Assembly (NCBI RefSeq): GCF_029168945.1
Contig: NC_083602.1
Coordinates: 75,102,600-75,166,599 of the forward strand
Source: Cannabis sativa
Lineage: Eukaryota; Streptophyta; Magnoliopsida; Rosales; Cannabaceae
DNA: 64,000 nt
Direction of reading: 5' to 3'
The translations under genes were made by a program, and so were the position numbers. The notes below the pieces were generated by a model, which was given only the letters and a program-made list of their open reading frames with translations, was not told the DNA's origin and did not search any database. Below, in pieces: positions 1 to 10,635 of this stretch (position 1 is its first letter; the number at the start of each line of letters is the position of its first letter).

Positions 1-2945
1 TATATATATTGCATTTCGAAAAATTAAAGTATTTAAGAATACAATTTTCGAAAATGCATGTTAAAATAAAAAATTAATCCTGGAAAAATTATTCTAATTT
101 AATGTTGGCCCAAAATTAATTAATAAAATTAATTTACAACAAAAAATATAATTTTCCTATTTAATTAAATATATAAGAAAAATTTCAAATATTTAAGTAT
201 GATGATGAAAATCAACTTAAATATTAATTTTCTATTTAATTAAATACACTAGAAAAATACTTCAAGCAAAAATATCATCTATCTAGATTTTCCTTTGACT
301 AATTAATTCAATTTCTAATAATATACTTTAATTCAATTTATTTTAAATTAATCAATAAATGAAAAAATTATTGATTTAAGTTGATCCAAGAATTAATTAA
401 AATAAATAATTAATTTACAACTTAATCTATTTTTCAAATAAAATTCGAAATTCCAGCATTTAAGAAATGCAATTTCGAAAATTGATTAATAAAATAAAGA
501 AAAAATATATTTTGAAAATTATTTAAATTTAGTTGAAAAAATAAATTTTAACTAAAAATAATTTTCTATTTAATTAAATGTCATGAAAAAGAAATATTTA
601 AGTATGATGATAAAAATCAACTTAGATATTTAATTTTCAAATTAATTAAATGTATTAAATTCAAGAAATAAATAATTAAGTGTAGAGAAGGCTTAATTAT
701 TAATCTCTAGTTTAATACTAGGAAAAATATACTTAAAATAAATTGTACCAAAATTAATTAATTTCACAATGTATAATATTTTCCTATTTAATATTAGAAA
801 TAATAAGTAGTCTAGAAATAACTATCTAGAAAATATCTTATTTGACTAAGTATCTTTTCCACAAAATTTGAAAAAATATCTAATTTAAGTTGTACTAGAA
901 AAAATCTAGAACTTAAATATTTTTCAAATTTAAATTTAATTAAATATCAAAAATTAAGTTGTAATCACTTAATTCAAAAATATTCCATTTTAAGTTAATA
1001 TTCGAAAAGATATTAACTTAAAAATTATCTAAAAAATCTTAATAACCAATGCCTAAAATTCCTCAACTTAATTTTGAAATTTGAAATTCAAAAGATATTC
1101 ATATTTAAGTTGGTTAGTTGTAGATAACTAAATATCAACTTAAATAAGAATATTTAATGAAAAATTTAAATTAAGTTTCAGAAAGAATCTAGATGGTTAT
1201 AATTCTATATTTAATTAAATACAAGAAAATACATATAGTTTAGCTTAGAATAAAAAATTCTTTAAACTATAACTTTCTTAAATTAATTTCAAAATAAATG
1301 AAATTAATTATGTTGCTAATCAATTTTATTAGGTTAAACTAGTGTAATTAACCTAGTACAGTTGTTCAAATCAGGCAAATGGGCCTTCACAATTGGGGTG
1401 GTTCATGTGAGGGGGTGCTGGGTTCAGTATGTCGTACCCACTTCTATGGCTCCCAACTCTCACACAAGGCCCAAAAGAGAGGAATTTAACCTTAATAAGA
1501 ACAACTGTTATTAATTGAATAAGCCCAATAACTAAATGGGCCTAAATAAATTCTATCAAGAACTATGATAATTTATTTTAGCAACAACAACCTATATGCA
1601 TCTATAATGAAATTAAACACATAGGCTCACACAGGCACACTTTGGATGGGTCCTATCATGTTGCTAGGTCATACACAGATGAAAGAAGATTGTAAATATA
1701 CCTGGTACAAATTATTAACTTGACCAAGGGAGCCATCAGATCATTAGATCTGGCAAAAGGTAACCATGGCTATTTGCAATCAAGTAATAATAGGTTTTGA
1801 AAACTTACACACAAGTTAAAACATATACTCCTGCAACAAGGTTAGTTGGGTAGTTGGATGTATGATTTATTTAATTTTAAATTAAATATTTAATTTCGAA
1901 AATAATTAATTAAAAAATTTCGAAAATTTTAAAAAAAATTTGAAAAAATTCGAAAATTAAAAAAAAATTTAAATTTAAAATTAAACCTACAATTTTGAAA
2001 AATTAGGTTTCAACCAACCTAAATATCATTTCAAAAATTTGCTAACTACTTTTAAATTTTAAATGTTATTTTATAAAATAAAAATTAAATAAAAATTAGA
2101 AAAGATAAATGAAATATCTTTTCAGATTTTAAATTTAATTTAAATAAATAAAATAACAAAATTTAAAAGTTAGCAAAATATCTTACATCTATTTAAAATT
2201 ACATGATTATAAATATCTTATTTTAAATTTAAATAAGGTCAAAATATCTAAAAAGATTTAATTTAAAAAAAAACTTAAAAGATAAGATATAATTAAAAAT
2301 ATCTTAAAAGATAAGATATCTTAAAAATATCTTAAAAGATTTTATAAATATCATATAAAATCTGACCTTAAATTTTAAAAAAATAAGATGTAATCAAATT
2401 TAAAAATAAGATAGATTTTTAAGCAAGAAGATAGATACTAATTCTATTCAAATTCAAATTACACTAATATCTTGAATTAAATTTAAAAAATATTAAATTA
2501 ATTCAAAATGATAATTAGAATTGAATTAGGAATAGTGATAGTATAAATACAAAACTATACAAAAAATTGGAAGTTAATTCCATGAAAAAGCATGAAAAAT
2601 CGAAGAAAAACGAAAAAATTCGAAACTGTACGGACAGATTTACGATCGCAGGAAAATATCAGCACAATCCGATTTTTTTCAAATCTTCAAAAAATCATAA
2701 CTAATTCAAATAAAATCCAAATTAAGTTCTGTAAAAGGCTAACTTGCTTAATTGTTTCCATACTATCCAATAAAAATAATTCCAGAGATAAAATCGCAAT
2801 TATTTTTCACGAAAATTTCACAAACATCAATCAATCATCAAATAACACTCAATACAACATGATACCATCCAAAGAACATACAAAGAATCGTTTTAAAGTC
2901 CAAATTTCTTGCAAGTAAATCAATTACCATGGCTCTGAGGCCAGT
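1..2945 (-). mobile_element. Leader (internal 5' region) of copia element A, partial
   Basis: This AT-rich stretch is the internal region next to the 5' LTR of a minus-strand copia element whose pol lies beyond the left edge of the window. It aligns by eye with the leaders of elements B and C: it shares the 92-nt inverted-repeat module (1381-1472), a hairpin reading AGGTTAAAC...TTAACCT near 1331, and the sequence just inside the primer binding site. No gag or pol reading frame is visible. The 108-codon ORF at 2592-2918 runs against the element and has no recognisable domain, so I do not call it a gene. Confidence 0.8.
2927..2943 (-). other. Primer binding site of copia element A
   Basis: On the minus strand, two bases after the LTR end, the sequence reads TGGCCTCAGAGCCATGG. 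Plant copia elements usually have TGGTATCAGAGC here, complementary to the 3' end of initiator tRNA-Met. The first three bases and the CAGAGC part match; bases 4-5 differ. Confidence 0.7.
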
Positions 2946-4822
2946 TGTTGGAAATTTATTTTACCAGGATCTTAGATCTACTCACAAGTATGTTTATTAA
3001 CATCCTAAATAAGAACTTTCTAAAACGATAAATTAAACACATATAAGGTTTAAGAAACCTTACATTGGGTGCAGCGGAATAATATGACTCCTTCCGTTCA
3101 GATATCTAGCCCTTGATTCCTTTCTGTAGCAGAGCATTATCAATATCTGAACCTGGATCTCTTTCTCTGAATCTTTGATGCTGAAACTCCTTTGCTGATG
3201 ATCTTTCTTCACGATCTTCCTCACTATGATTGAGGTATCACTTGATGTGTGTGGGCACTACTCATACACTAAGGTAGTTCGAAATTCAAAGGAAGAGAAA
3301 GAAGAAGTGGTAGCTAAAGATAGGGAGAGAGAGGCTCAATTTTTCTGAATCGGAAGAAGTAGTAGTTTTTCCTGAAGCCTTCACTATCTATTTATAGCAT
3401 TCCACTAGGGTTAGATTTGAATTATATGGCATTAAAATAATGAAAAAATCAACTTAAAATAGCTACATCGGTGGCCGGCCATACACTTGGTGGATTGGGC
3501 CTTGCTTTTTGCAATTTTGCAATTTTAACACCTTTTGTATCTGATTTTCTCAAAAATGCCAATTTCCTAATTCAACCATTTAAATGCCAATTCTAACTAT
3601 TTAATAATTATAAATAATTATTAAATAATATTGTCATTTATCATATTTATTAATTGAACCATACAAAGTATCATAATTAACAAATATGCCCCTATAAACT
3701 CTTTCTTTACAATTTCGCCCTTACTTAGTGAAAAATTCACAAATAGATATAGTCTAACTTGAGAATTATAATTGATTAATCAAAACCAATTACATGAGTC
3801 TTACAAGCAATATTATCTCAACTAGTGGGGGGACCATGGGTCTATATAACCGAGCTTCCAATAAGTAGATCAAGAATTTAGCACTAAAATTCACTAACTT
3901 GTTAATTCTTCGTTGAATCCACGCATAGAACTTAGAATTGCACTCTCAGTATATAGATTGCTCTATATGTTCCACCATATAGACACATCATTAGTTATCC
4001 ATTGTTATAATCCTAATTTGATCAATGATCCTCTATATGAATGATCTACACTGTAAAGGGATTAAATTACCGTTACACCCTACAATGTATTTATTCCTTA
4101 AAACACTTGACCCCGTATAAATGATATTTCAGCTTATGTGAAATGAGTACTCCACCATTTATGTTCGTTTGGTCAAGCTCGAAGGAGATCATCCTTTGCT
4201 TACTATTAGCCAGATAGAAGCTATAGATTCCATGTTTATGCTAGCGCTCCCACTCAATTGCACTACCGTGTTCCCAAAAAGTACGTATCACCCTGACCTA
4301 AAAGCAGGCTTAACTAACAATTCAAGGAACACGAATAGCCTTTCAAGATTGAGCCTAATCATAAAAGGATTAAGATCATTTGATCTAGGATCAACTAGGC
4401 GATATTGACTTGAATAGATTTTACGGTAAGTTTAATTAAATCTAAGTCAAAGTTCAATATCGGTCCCTTCCGATGCATACTCCATGCATCCAACCTGAGC
4501 TTTACTTTAACCAATGTTCTGGAAAGAACATAGTATTTCTCCAAATACAAGTAAACTCTTGTTGTAGATTATCATATCAGTAAAACCCTGTGTCTGATAA
4601 ATCTAGGAAACTTTATTCACATAGTCATGTTTAATTTCCAATGTGTTGACGGCACAATAAACAGGATCAAGTATGTGAAAAGGGTTTCAGATGAATTTAT
4701 ACATTATGTACATATAATCATGAAATAAATCATGTGAACCATGCAACATTAAATGTTATTTCTGATCTATATTAAATCTGATTATATTGAAATGAGTTTT
4801 ATTTAGGGCATAAAACCCAACA
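2946..4822 (-). repeat. 5' LTR of copia element A
   Basis: The 1877-bp repeat starts TGTTGG and ends CCCAACA on the plus strand, with the primer binding site immediately to its left, so it is the 5' LTR of a minus-strand element. Other copies of the same LTR occur at 6103, 8724, 17076, 28360, 36513, 48920 and 62268. A TATA-like box (CTATAAATAG on the minus strand, near 3390) lies about 440 bp from the sense end of the LTR. The right flank is CTTTC; the left target-site copy is outside the window. Its last 130 bp (from about 4693) resemble the LTRs of D and E rather than those of B and C. Confidence 0.9.
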
Positions 4823-5178
4823 CTTTCTTCTTTCTTTGAATTTCGAAATCCTTAGTGATTAGAGTAGTGCCCACACACATCAAGTGATACCTCAATCATA
4901 GTGAGGAAGATCGTGAAGAAAGATCATCAGCAAAGGAGTATCAGCATCAAAGATTCAGAGAAAGAGATACAGGTTCAGATATTGATAATGCTCTGCTACA
5001 GAAAGGAATCAAGGGCTAGATATCTGAACGGAAGGAGTCATATTATTCCGCTGCACCCAATGTAAGGTTTCTTAAACTTTATATGTGTTTAATTTATCGT
5101 TTTAGAAAGTTCTTATTTAGGATGTTAATAAACATACTTGTGAGTAGATCTAAGATCCTGGTAAAATAATTTCCAACA
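4823..5178 (+). repeat. Truncated inverted copia LTR (F), host of element A
   Basis: This is the reverse complement of the beginning of the neighbouring LTR (the segment running from TGTTGG to the GAAATTC region), ending TTCCAACA at 5178. The rest of F should lie on the other side of element A, outside the window, so A inserted into F. It runs in the opposite orientation to A. F itself sits in gypsy element 1; its right flank is CGAGC. Confidence 0.85.
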
Positions 5179-8100
5179 CGAGCTTCCTCCCACTCTCTTT
5201 TTTAGAGCCTCAAGCATTTTCTGTGACATGTCTGCATGAAATGAAAGTAACATGGTTAGAAAAAAGCATGAAAAATATGAAGGCATGATAATTAAGAAGG
5301 TTGAAAACATGATGGAGTACCTTGCACTTTGGCAGGGGCATCTGCCTGAACAACTACTGAAGGGGCATCATCATCTGACAAGTCTTATTGCTCCTCCAGG
5401 ACGGCTTTGCCCTTTCCTACTACAGGAGTCGATGGCCAAACAGGTAAACTAGGCTCCCTGATCTGAAATGTATGTTCGATAGGCCTGTGTCGGGCCGAAA
5501 GTTTCTTCTTCCTTTTAAGTGGAGTCTCCTGCTCTTCCTCAACCTCATCTTCCTGCTCAACATGTTCCTGAGCATGCTGCTTGGCTCCCACACCTCCCTT
5601 CAACTTAGCCTCACGCTTCAGTTGAATGGGTTCATTCTCTTGATGAGCTCCCTCAGCCCGACCAGCACTGGATTTCCTCTTCTTCTCCTTCACAGGTTGG
5701 GGAATGAAATCCTTTGGATAAAGTCTATAATCCACAAAGTTGGCCTCCGAAGTGAACAAAGTAATATTTCGGGCATCATCCGGCAGCTGAGCGATCCTTT
5801 GAGATTTATCCCTAAGAGCTAGCGTGAAGGGTGGACGGTAATATATAGGGATCTGCTGGAACCGAGTATAGGTGGTGCCCATGCCTTCCACCATGTAATA
5901 CTCGTCGACAAAATTCCCAATTTTGCTCATGGCCTTGTCCCTGGCGCTCGTCAACCACTTGAAGTCTAGCTGAGAGAAATAGAAGTACTCCGACCTGCCT
6001 TGCTTGGGAGTAGACTTCAGGTCAAAAAACATGCTGACCTCGTGCGGAGAAGGCATACCCCATTTCTGGGTGGCGTAAAGGATGAACAGGGCTGACAGAT
6101 ACTGTTGGAATTATTTTACTAGGATCTTAAATTTACTAACAAGTATGCTGTTTAACATCCTAAATATGAACTTCTAAAACAATATGAAATAAACACATAT
6201 AAAGTATAAGAAACCTTACAGTGGTTGCAGTGGAATATAATGTCTCCTTCCGCTCAGATCTCTAACCCTTGTATCCTTTCTGTAGCAGAGTATCACCAAG
6301 AACTGAGCCCGAATGTCCTTCTCTTGAATCTGGATTCTTCACAGTCTTACACACTATGATTGAGATACCACTCGATGTGTGTGGGCACTCACTCATTCAC
6401 TATAGGCTCGGTTTAGAAGAGAGGAAGAGAGAGAAGGTGGCGGCTAGGGTATAGGAAGAAGGCTTTGAATTTTTATCTGAAGGAATGAGATGCATCATCT
6501 TTTTCCTAAAGCCATCACTACCTATTTATGGGAAACCACCAAGGGTTAGGCTAGAATTATTTGGCATTAAAATAATGAAAAAAATAAATGGTAAATTGCA
6601 CTATAAGTGGCCGGCCATGATGTGGATAATGGGCCCCACTTTGCAATTTTGCCATTTTATCATTTCTCCATCTCATTTTCTCAAAAATGCAAATTTTCCA
6701 ATTTAACCATTTAAATGTCAATTCTAATTATTTAATAACTAAAAATTAATTATCAAATAATATTATCATTTAATATATTTATTAATTAGACTAACCAAAG
6801 TCTCTTAATTAACAAATGAACCCTATAAACTCTTTCTTCACAATTAAGCCCTTGCTTATTAAAAATTCATAAACTAGACATAATCTAATTTTAGAATTGT
6901 AATTGATTAATCAAAATCAATTAACTGAGTCTTACAAGTAGTATTGTCTCAACTAGTATGGGGACCATGGGCCTATATATCTAAGCTTCCAATAAGCAGA
7001 CCCAGAACTTACCAAGTAAATTAATTGACTTATTAATTCCTTGTTGCATCCACTCATAGAACTCGGAATTGCACTCTCAGTTATATAGAACGCTTTATAT
7101 GTTCCACGATATAGATACGCTATTAGTTATCCATTATTATAATCTCAATAATCATTTATCCTCTATAAATGATCTACATTGTATAGGGATTAAATTATCA
7201 TTACGCCCTTCAATGTATTTTATCCTTAAAACACTTAGCCACCTATAAACGATATTTTAGTGAACATAATCACTGAAATGAGTACTCAACCATTTATCTC
7301 TATTTAGCCAAGCTCGAAGGAAATCATCATTTCACTTCTATGTCTAGAAAGAAGCTATAGATTCCATATCTATGTTTAGTGCTCCCACTCAATTGCACTA
7401 CCATGTTCCCAAATGTACGTATCACCTTGACCAAAAAGTAGGCATAACTAACAAATTAAAGAACATGTATAATACTCTTGAGATCGAACCTAACCATGTA
7501 AGGATTAAGATCATTTGATCTAGGATCAACTAGGTGATATTGAATTGAATAGATATTATTGTAAATTATCATATCTATACAAAGGTCAATATCGGTCCCT
7601 TCCGTTGCATACTCCATGCATCGAACCCAAGCTTTACTTTAACCAATGCCCTGTAAAGAACATAGCACTTATCCAAGGTGCAAGTAAACTATGTTGTAGA
7701 TTATCATATCAATTAAACCCTATATACTGATAAATTTAGGAATATATATTTAATCACATAATCTTGATTACTTTCCACTGTGCTGATGACACAATAAACA
7801 AGAATACAAATGTGATATGGATTTGGATGAATTTATAAATCAAATAAACATATAAATGATAATAAGGACCAAATGACACACAATAAGTGATGAAAATACT
7901 TCTGTTTCTTTATTGATATTTAAAAGATAAAGATTACATTGAAATAAAGTTTTATTTATGGCATAAAACCCAACAGATACTTGATACCCTTGGGAGTAAA
8001 CTGGGTCGGACAAAGACGGAAGAAGTCTGCCACCTTCCTAAAGTAGGGTGCAAAGGCAGCATCGCCCCTTGTTTGGAATGAGCACCGACCAGGCACACAT

Positions 8101-8554
8101 CCCCTTCTTTGGGTTTGTAGCTCGGTGGTTTGAGGAACAGACATAACATTCCAATTCGCCCAGATCGCCAGATTGGTCCAAGTCACTTAAGCGTGCCGCA
8201 ATGACTTTGGACGGAGTGCTCACCCACCTGGCACCTAAGGCACCTTGCCTCCCTATGAGGAACTACAGCAGTAAGCTCCTCAGTGAGGTAGTACACTCCC
8301 TCAACCAGGACATCACCGTCTGCATTTGCTGGCTCCCCAGCCTCGTTGTATCCCCCAAAATTTGGAGGTGCAGCCTCCTCCTCTTCCTCCGCCTCGAAAG
8401 GGCTGCTAGGACAGACATCGTACAGTTTCTCTATCTCCTGGACTTCAGCATCTCCCTCATGATCCCCCTCCTCCTGGACGGGCGGATCTTGTTCGGTGCT
8501 GGGTAATGTGGCGTGCTGGGCCACGTGAGGGTCGAACGTGTTAACCTTACGCAT
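5179..8554 (-). pseudogene. Antisense additional gene of Tat gypsy element 1, broken
   Basis: Minus-strand coding remains of a plant 'putative gypsy type transposon' protein. An acidic N-terminal piece (8554-8183, 123 codons, runs of Glu) is followed by the conserved domain in shifted frames (about 8186-7976). The domain continues across a solo LTR at 6103-7975 into 6100-5385 (ORF 6056-5385, 223 codons, ending in a basic, Lys/Glu-rich tail). The part around the LTR resembles the protein at 47149-47799. Breaks: frame changes near 8183 and near 8045, the LTR insertion, and an in-frame TAA at the end of the 223-codon ORF. Beyond it, a donor-like GTACTC near 5320 and an acceptor TTTCATGCAG near 5230 suggest a last intron and exon. 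Function unknown; such extra ORFs are known from Tat-lineage elements. Confidence 0.65.
6103..7975 (-). repeat. Solo copia LTR with intact target-site duplication
   Basis: The 1873-bp LTR begins TGTTGG and ends CCCAACA and is bounded by the perfect 5-bp duplication GATAC (6098-6102 and 7976-7980). No primer binding site or polypurine tract adjoins it, so it is a solo LTR left by recombination between the two LTRs of a former element. It splits the coding frame of the antisense gene of gypsy element 1. It is more diverged from the other copies than they are from each other, suggesting an older insertion. Confidence 0.92.
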
Positions 8555-8723
8555 CGTTTGCTTTGTTCAAGCCATCATCATATGGCTGGATGAAAAACTT
8601 GAAGTGGAGAGCCCGTCACTTGAAGAGGAAGGACTGGCCCGAAGACGAGGATTATCCTCGTATAGAAATTGAAGCAAATCTTGGTCAATTTGGTGTTCAC
8701 TTCCCCAAAACTCACCAGGGTTC
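8555..8723. other. Gypsy element 1 sequence left of copia B
   Basis: This is sequence between the first ATG of the antisense gene and the copia B insertion. It holds no domain I recognise. It should be continuous with 18964 onward once B is removed; the last five bases, GGTTC, match the five after B (TGTTC) at four positions. Confidence 0.5.
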
Positions 8724-10606
8724 TGTTGGAAATTATTTTACCAGGATCTTAGATCTACTCACAAGTATGTTTATTAACATCCTAAATAAGAACTTTCTAA
8801 AACGATAAATTAAACACATATAAAGTTAAGAAACCTTACATTGGGTGCAGCGGAATTAAATGACTCCTTCCGTTCAGATCTCTAACCCTTGTATCCTTTC
8901 TGTAGTATTATCAAGATCTGAACCTGGATCTCTTTCTCTGAATCCTTGATGCTGAATCTCCTTTGCTGATGATCTTTCTTCACGATCTTCCTCACTATGA
9001 TTGAGGTATTGCTTGCTGTGTGTGGGCACTACTCTAATCACTAGGGTAAGTTCGAAATATGAAGGAAGAAGAGAGAGAGAGAGTGGCGGCTAAGGAAGAG
9101 AGAGGAGGCTCAAGTTTTTCTGATTCAGAAAGTGTAATTTTCTTGAAGCCTTCACTATCTATTTATAGCATTCCACTAGGGTTAGGTTTGAATTATTTGG
9201 CATTAAAATAATGAAAATATCAGCTTAAAAAGCCTACAAAGGTGGCCGGCCATGGCTTAGTGGATTGGGCCTTGCTTTTTGCAATTTTGCAATTTTAACA
9301 CTTTTATATCTGATTTTCTCAAAAATGTCAATTTCCTAATTCAACCATTTAAATGCCAATTCTAACTATTTAATAACTATAAATAATTATTAAATAATAT
9401 TGTCATTTATCATATTTATTAATTGAACCATACAAAGTATCATAATTAACAAATATGCCCCTATTAACTCTTTCTTTACAATTTCCCCCTTACTTAGTGA
9501 AAATTTCACAAATAGACATAGTCTAATTTGTGAATTATAATTGATTAATCAAAACCAATTACATGAGTCTTACAAACAATATTATCTCAACTAGTGCGGG
9601 GACCATGGGTCTATATAACCGAGCTTCCAATAAGTAGATCAAGAATTTAGCACTAAAATTCACTAACTTATTAATTCTTCGTTGAATCCACGCATAGAAC
9701 TTAGAATTGCACTCTCAGTATATAGAATGCTCTATATGTTCCACCATATAGACACATCATTAGTTATCCAGTATTATAATCCTAATTTGATCAATGATCC
9801 TCTATATGAATGATCTACACTGTAAAGGGATTAGATTACCGTAACACCCTACTATGTATTTTATCCTTAAAACACTTGACCCCGTATAAATGATATTTTA
9901 GCTTATGCGAAATGAGATCTCCACCATTTATTTTTGTTTGGTCAAGCTCGAAGGAGATCATCCTTTGCTTACTATTCGCCAGATAGAAGCTATAGATTCC
10001 ATGTTTATGCTGGCGCTCCCAGTCAATTGCACTACTGTGTTCCCAAAATGTACGTATCACCCTGACCTAAAAGTAGGCTTAACTAACAAATCAAAGAACA
10101 CGAATAGCCTCTTAAGATTGAGCATAATCATAACAGGACTAAGATTATTTGATCTAGGATCAACTTGGCGATATTGACTTGAATAGATTCTACGGTAAGT
10201 TTAATTAAATCTAAGTCATAGTTCAATATCGGTCCCTTCCGATGCATACTCCATGCATCCAACCTGAGCTTTACTTTAACCAATGTTCTGGAAAGAACAT
10301 AGTATTTCTCCAAATACAAGTAAACTCTTGTTGTAGATTATCATATCAGTAAAACCCTGTGTCTGATAAATCTAGGAAACATTATTCACATAGTCATGTT
10401 TACTTTCCAATGTGATGACAGCACAATAAACATGATCAATTATGTGAAAAGGGTTTAAGATGAATTTATAAATCAAATAGACAAGCAATTGATAAAGTGA
10501 ATCAAAACATACACAAATGAATGAAAAATACTTCTGTTTCTTTATTGATGTTGAATAAAATAGATTACATTCAAATGGTGTTTTATTTAGGGCATAAAAC
10601 CTAACA
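8724..10606 (-). repeat. 3' LTR of copia element B
   Basis: The 1883-bp LTR runs from TGTTGG to CTAACA and is followed directly by the minus-strand polypurine tract. It differs from the partner LTR at 17076 by scattered substitutions and a short gap (the partner has an extra CAGAG after TGTAG, near 17260). The sense-strand TATA-like box is near 9160. Confidence 0.92.
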
Positions 10607-10621
10607 AACTCCCACTTGCAC
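10607..10621 (-). other. Polypurine tract of copia element B
   Basis: On the minus strand the sequence GCAAGTGGGAGTT directly precedes the 3' LTR. The same tract adjoins the 3' LTRs of C (about 30221-30233) and D (about 28060-28072), which fixes the orientation of all three elements. Confidence 0.8.
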
Positions 10622-10635
10622 TAATATAAAACTAA

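Noticed and set aside
2592..2918. 108-codon ORF with many basic residues
   Set aside because: It runs against element A in its leader, has Lys/Asn-rich composition as expected of AT-rich DNA, and is not open in the matching places of B and C.
4169..4408. A frame of 71-90 codons (MVKLEGDHPLLT...) recurring at 4169, 9905, 18295, 29552, 37724, 41936, 50160 and 63504
   Set aside because: It lies antisense inside each copy of the copia LTR, mostly has no ATG, and recurs only because the LTR recurs. No domain is recognisable.
9060..9110. GA-rich microsatellite as a possible array
   Set aside because: It is a simple (GA)n tract present in the LTR family. There is no spacer-repeat structure and no CRISPR in this plant sequence.
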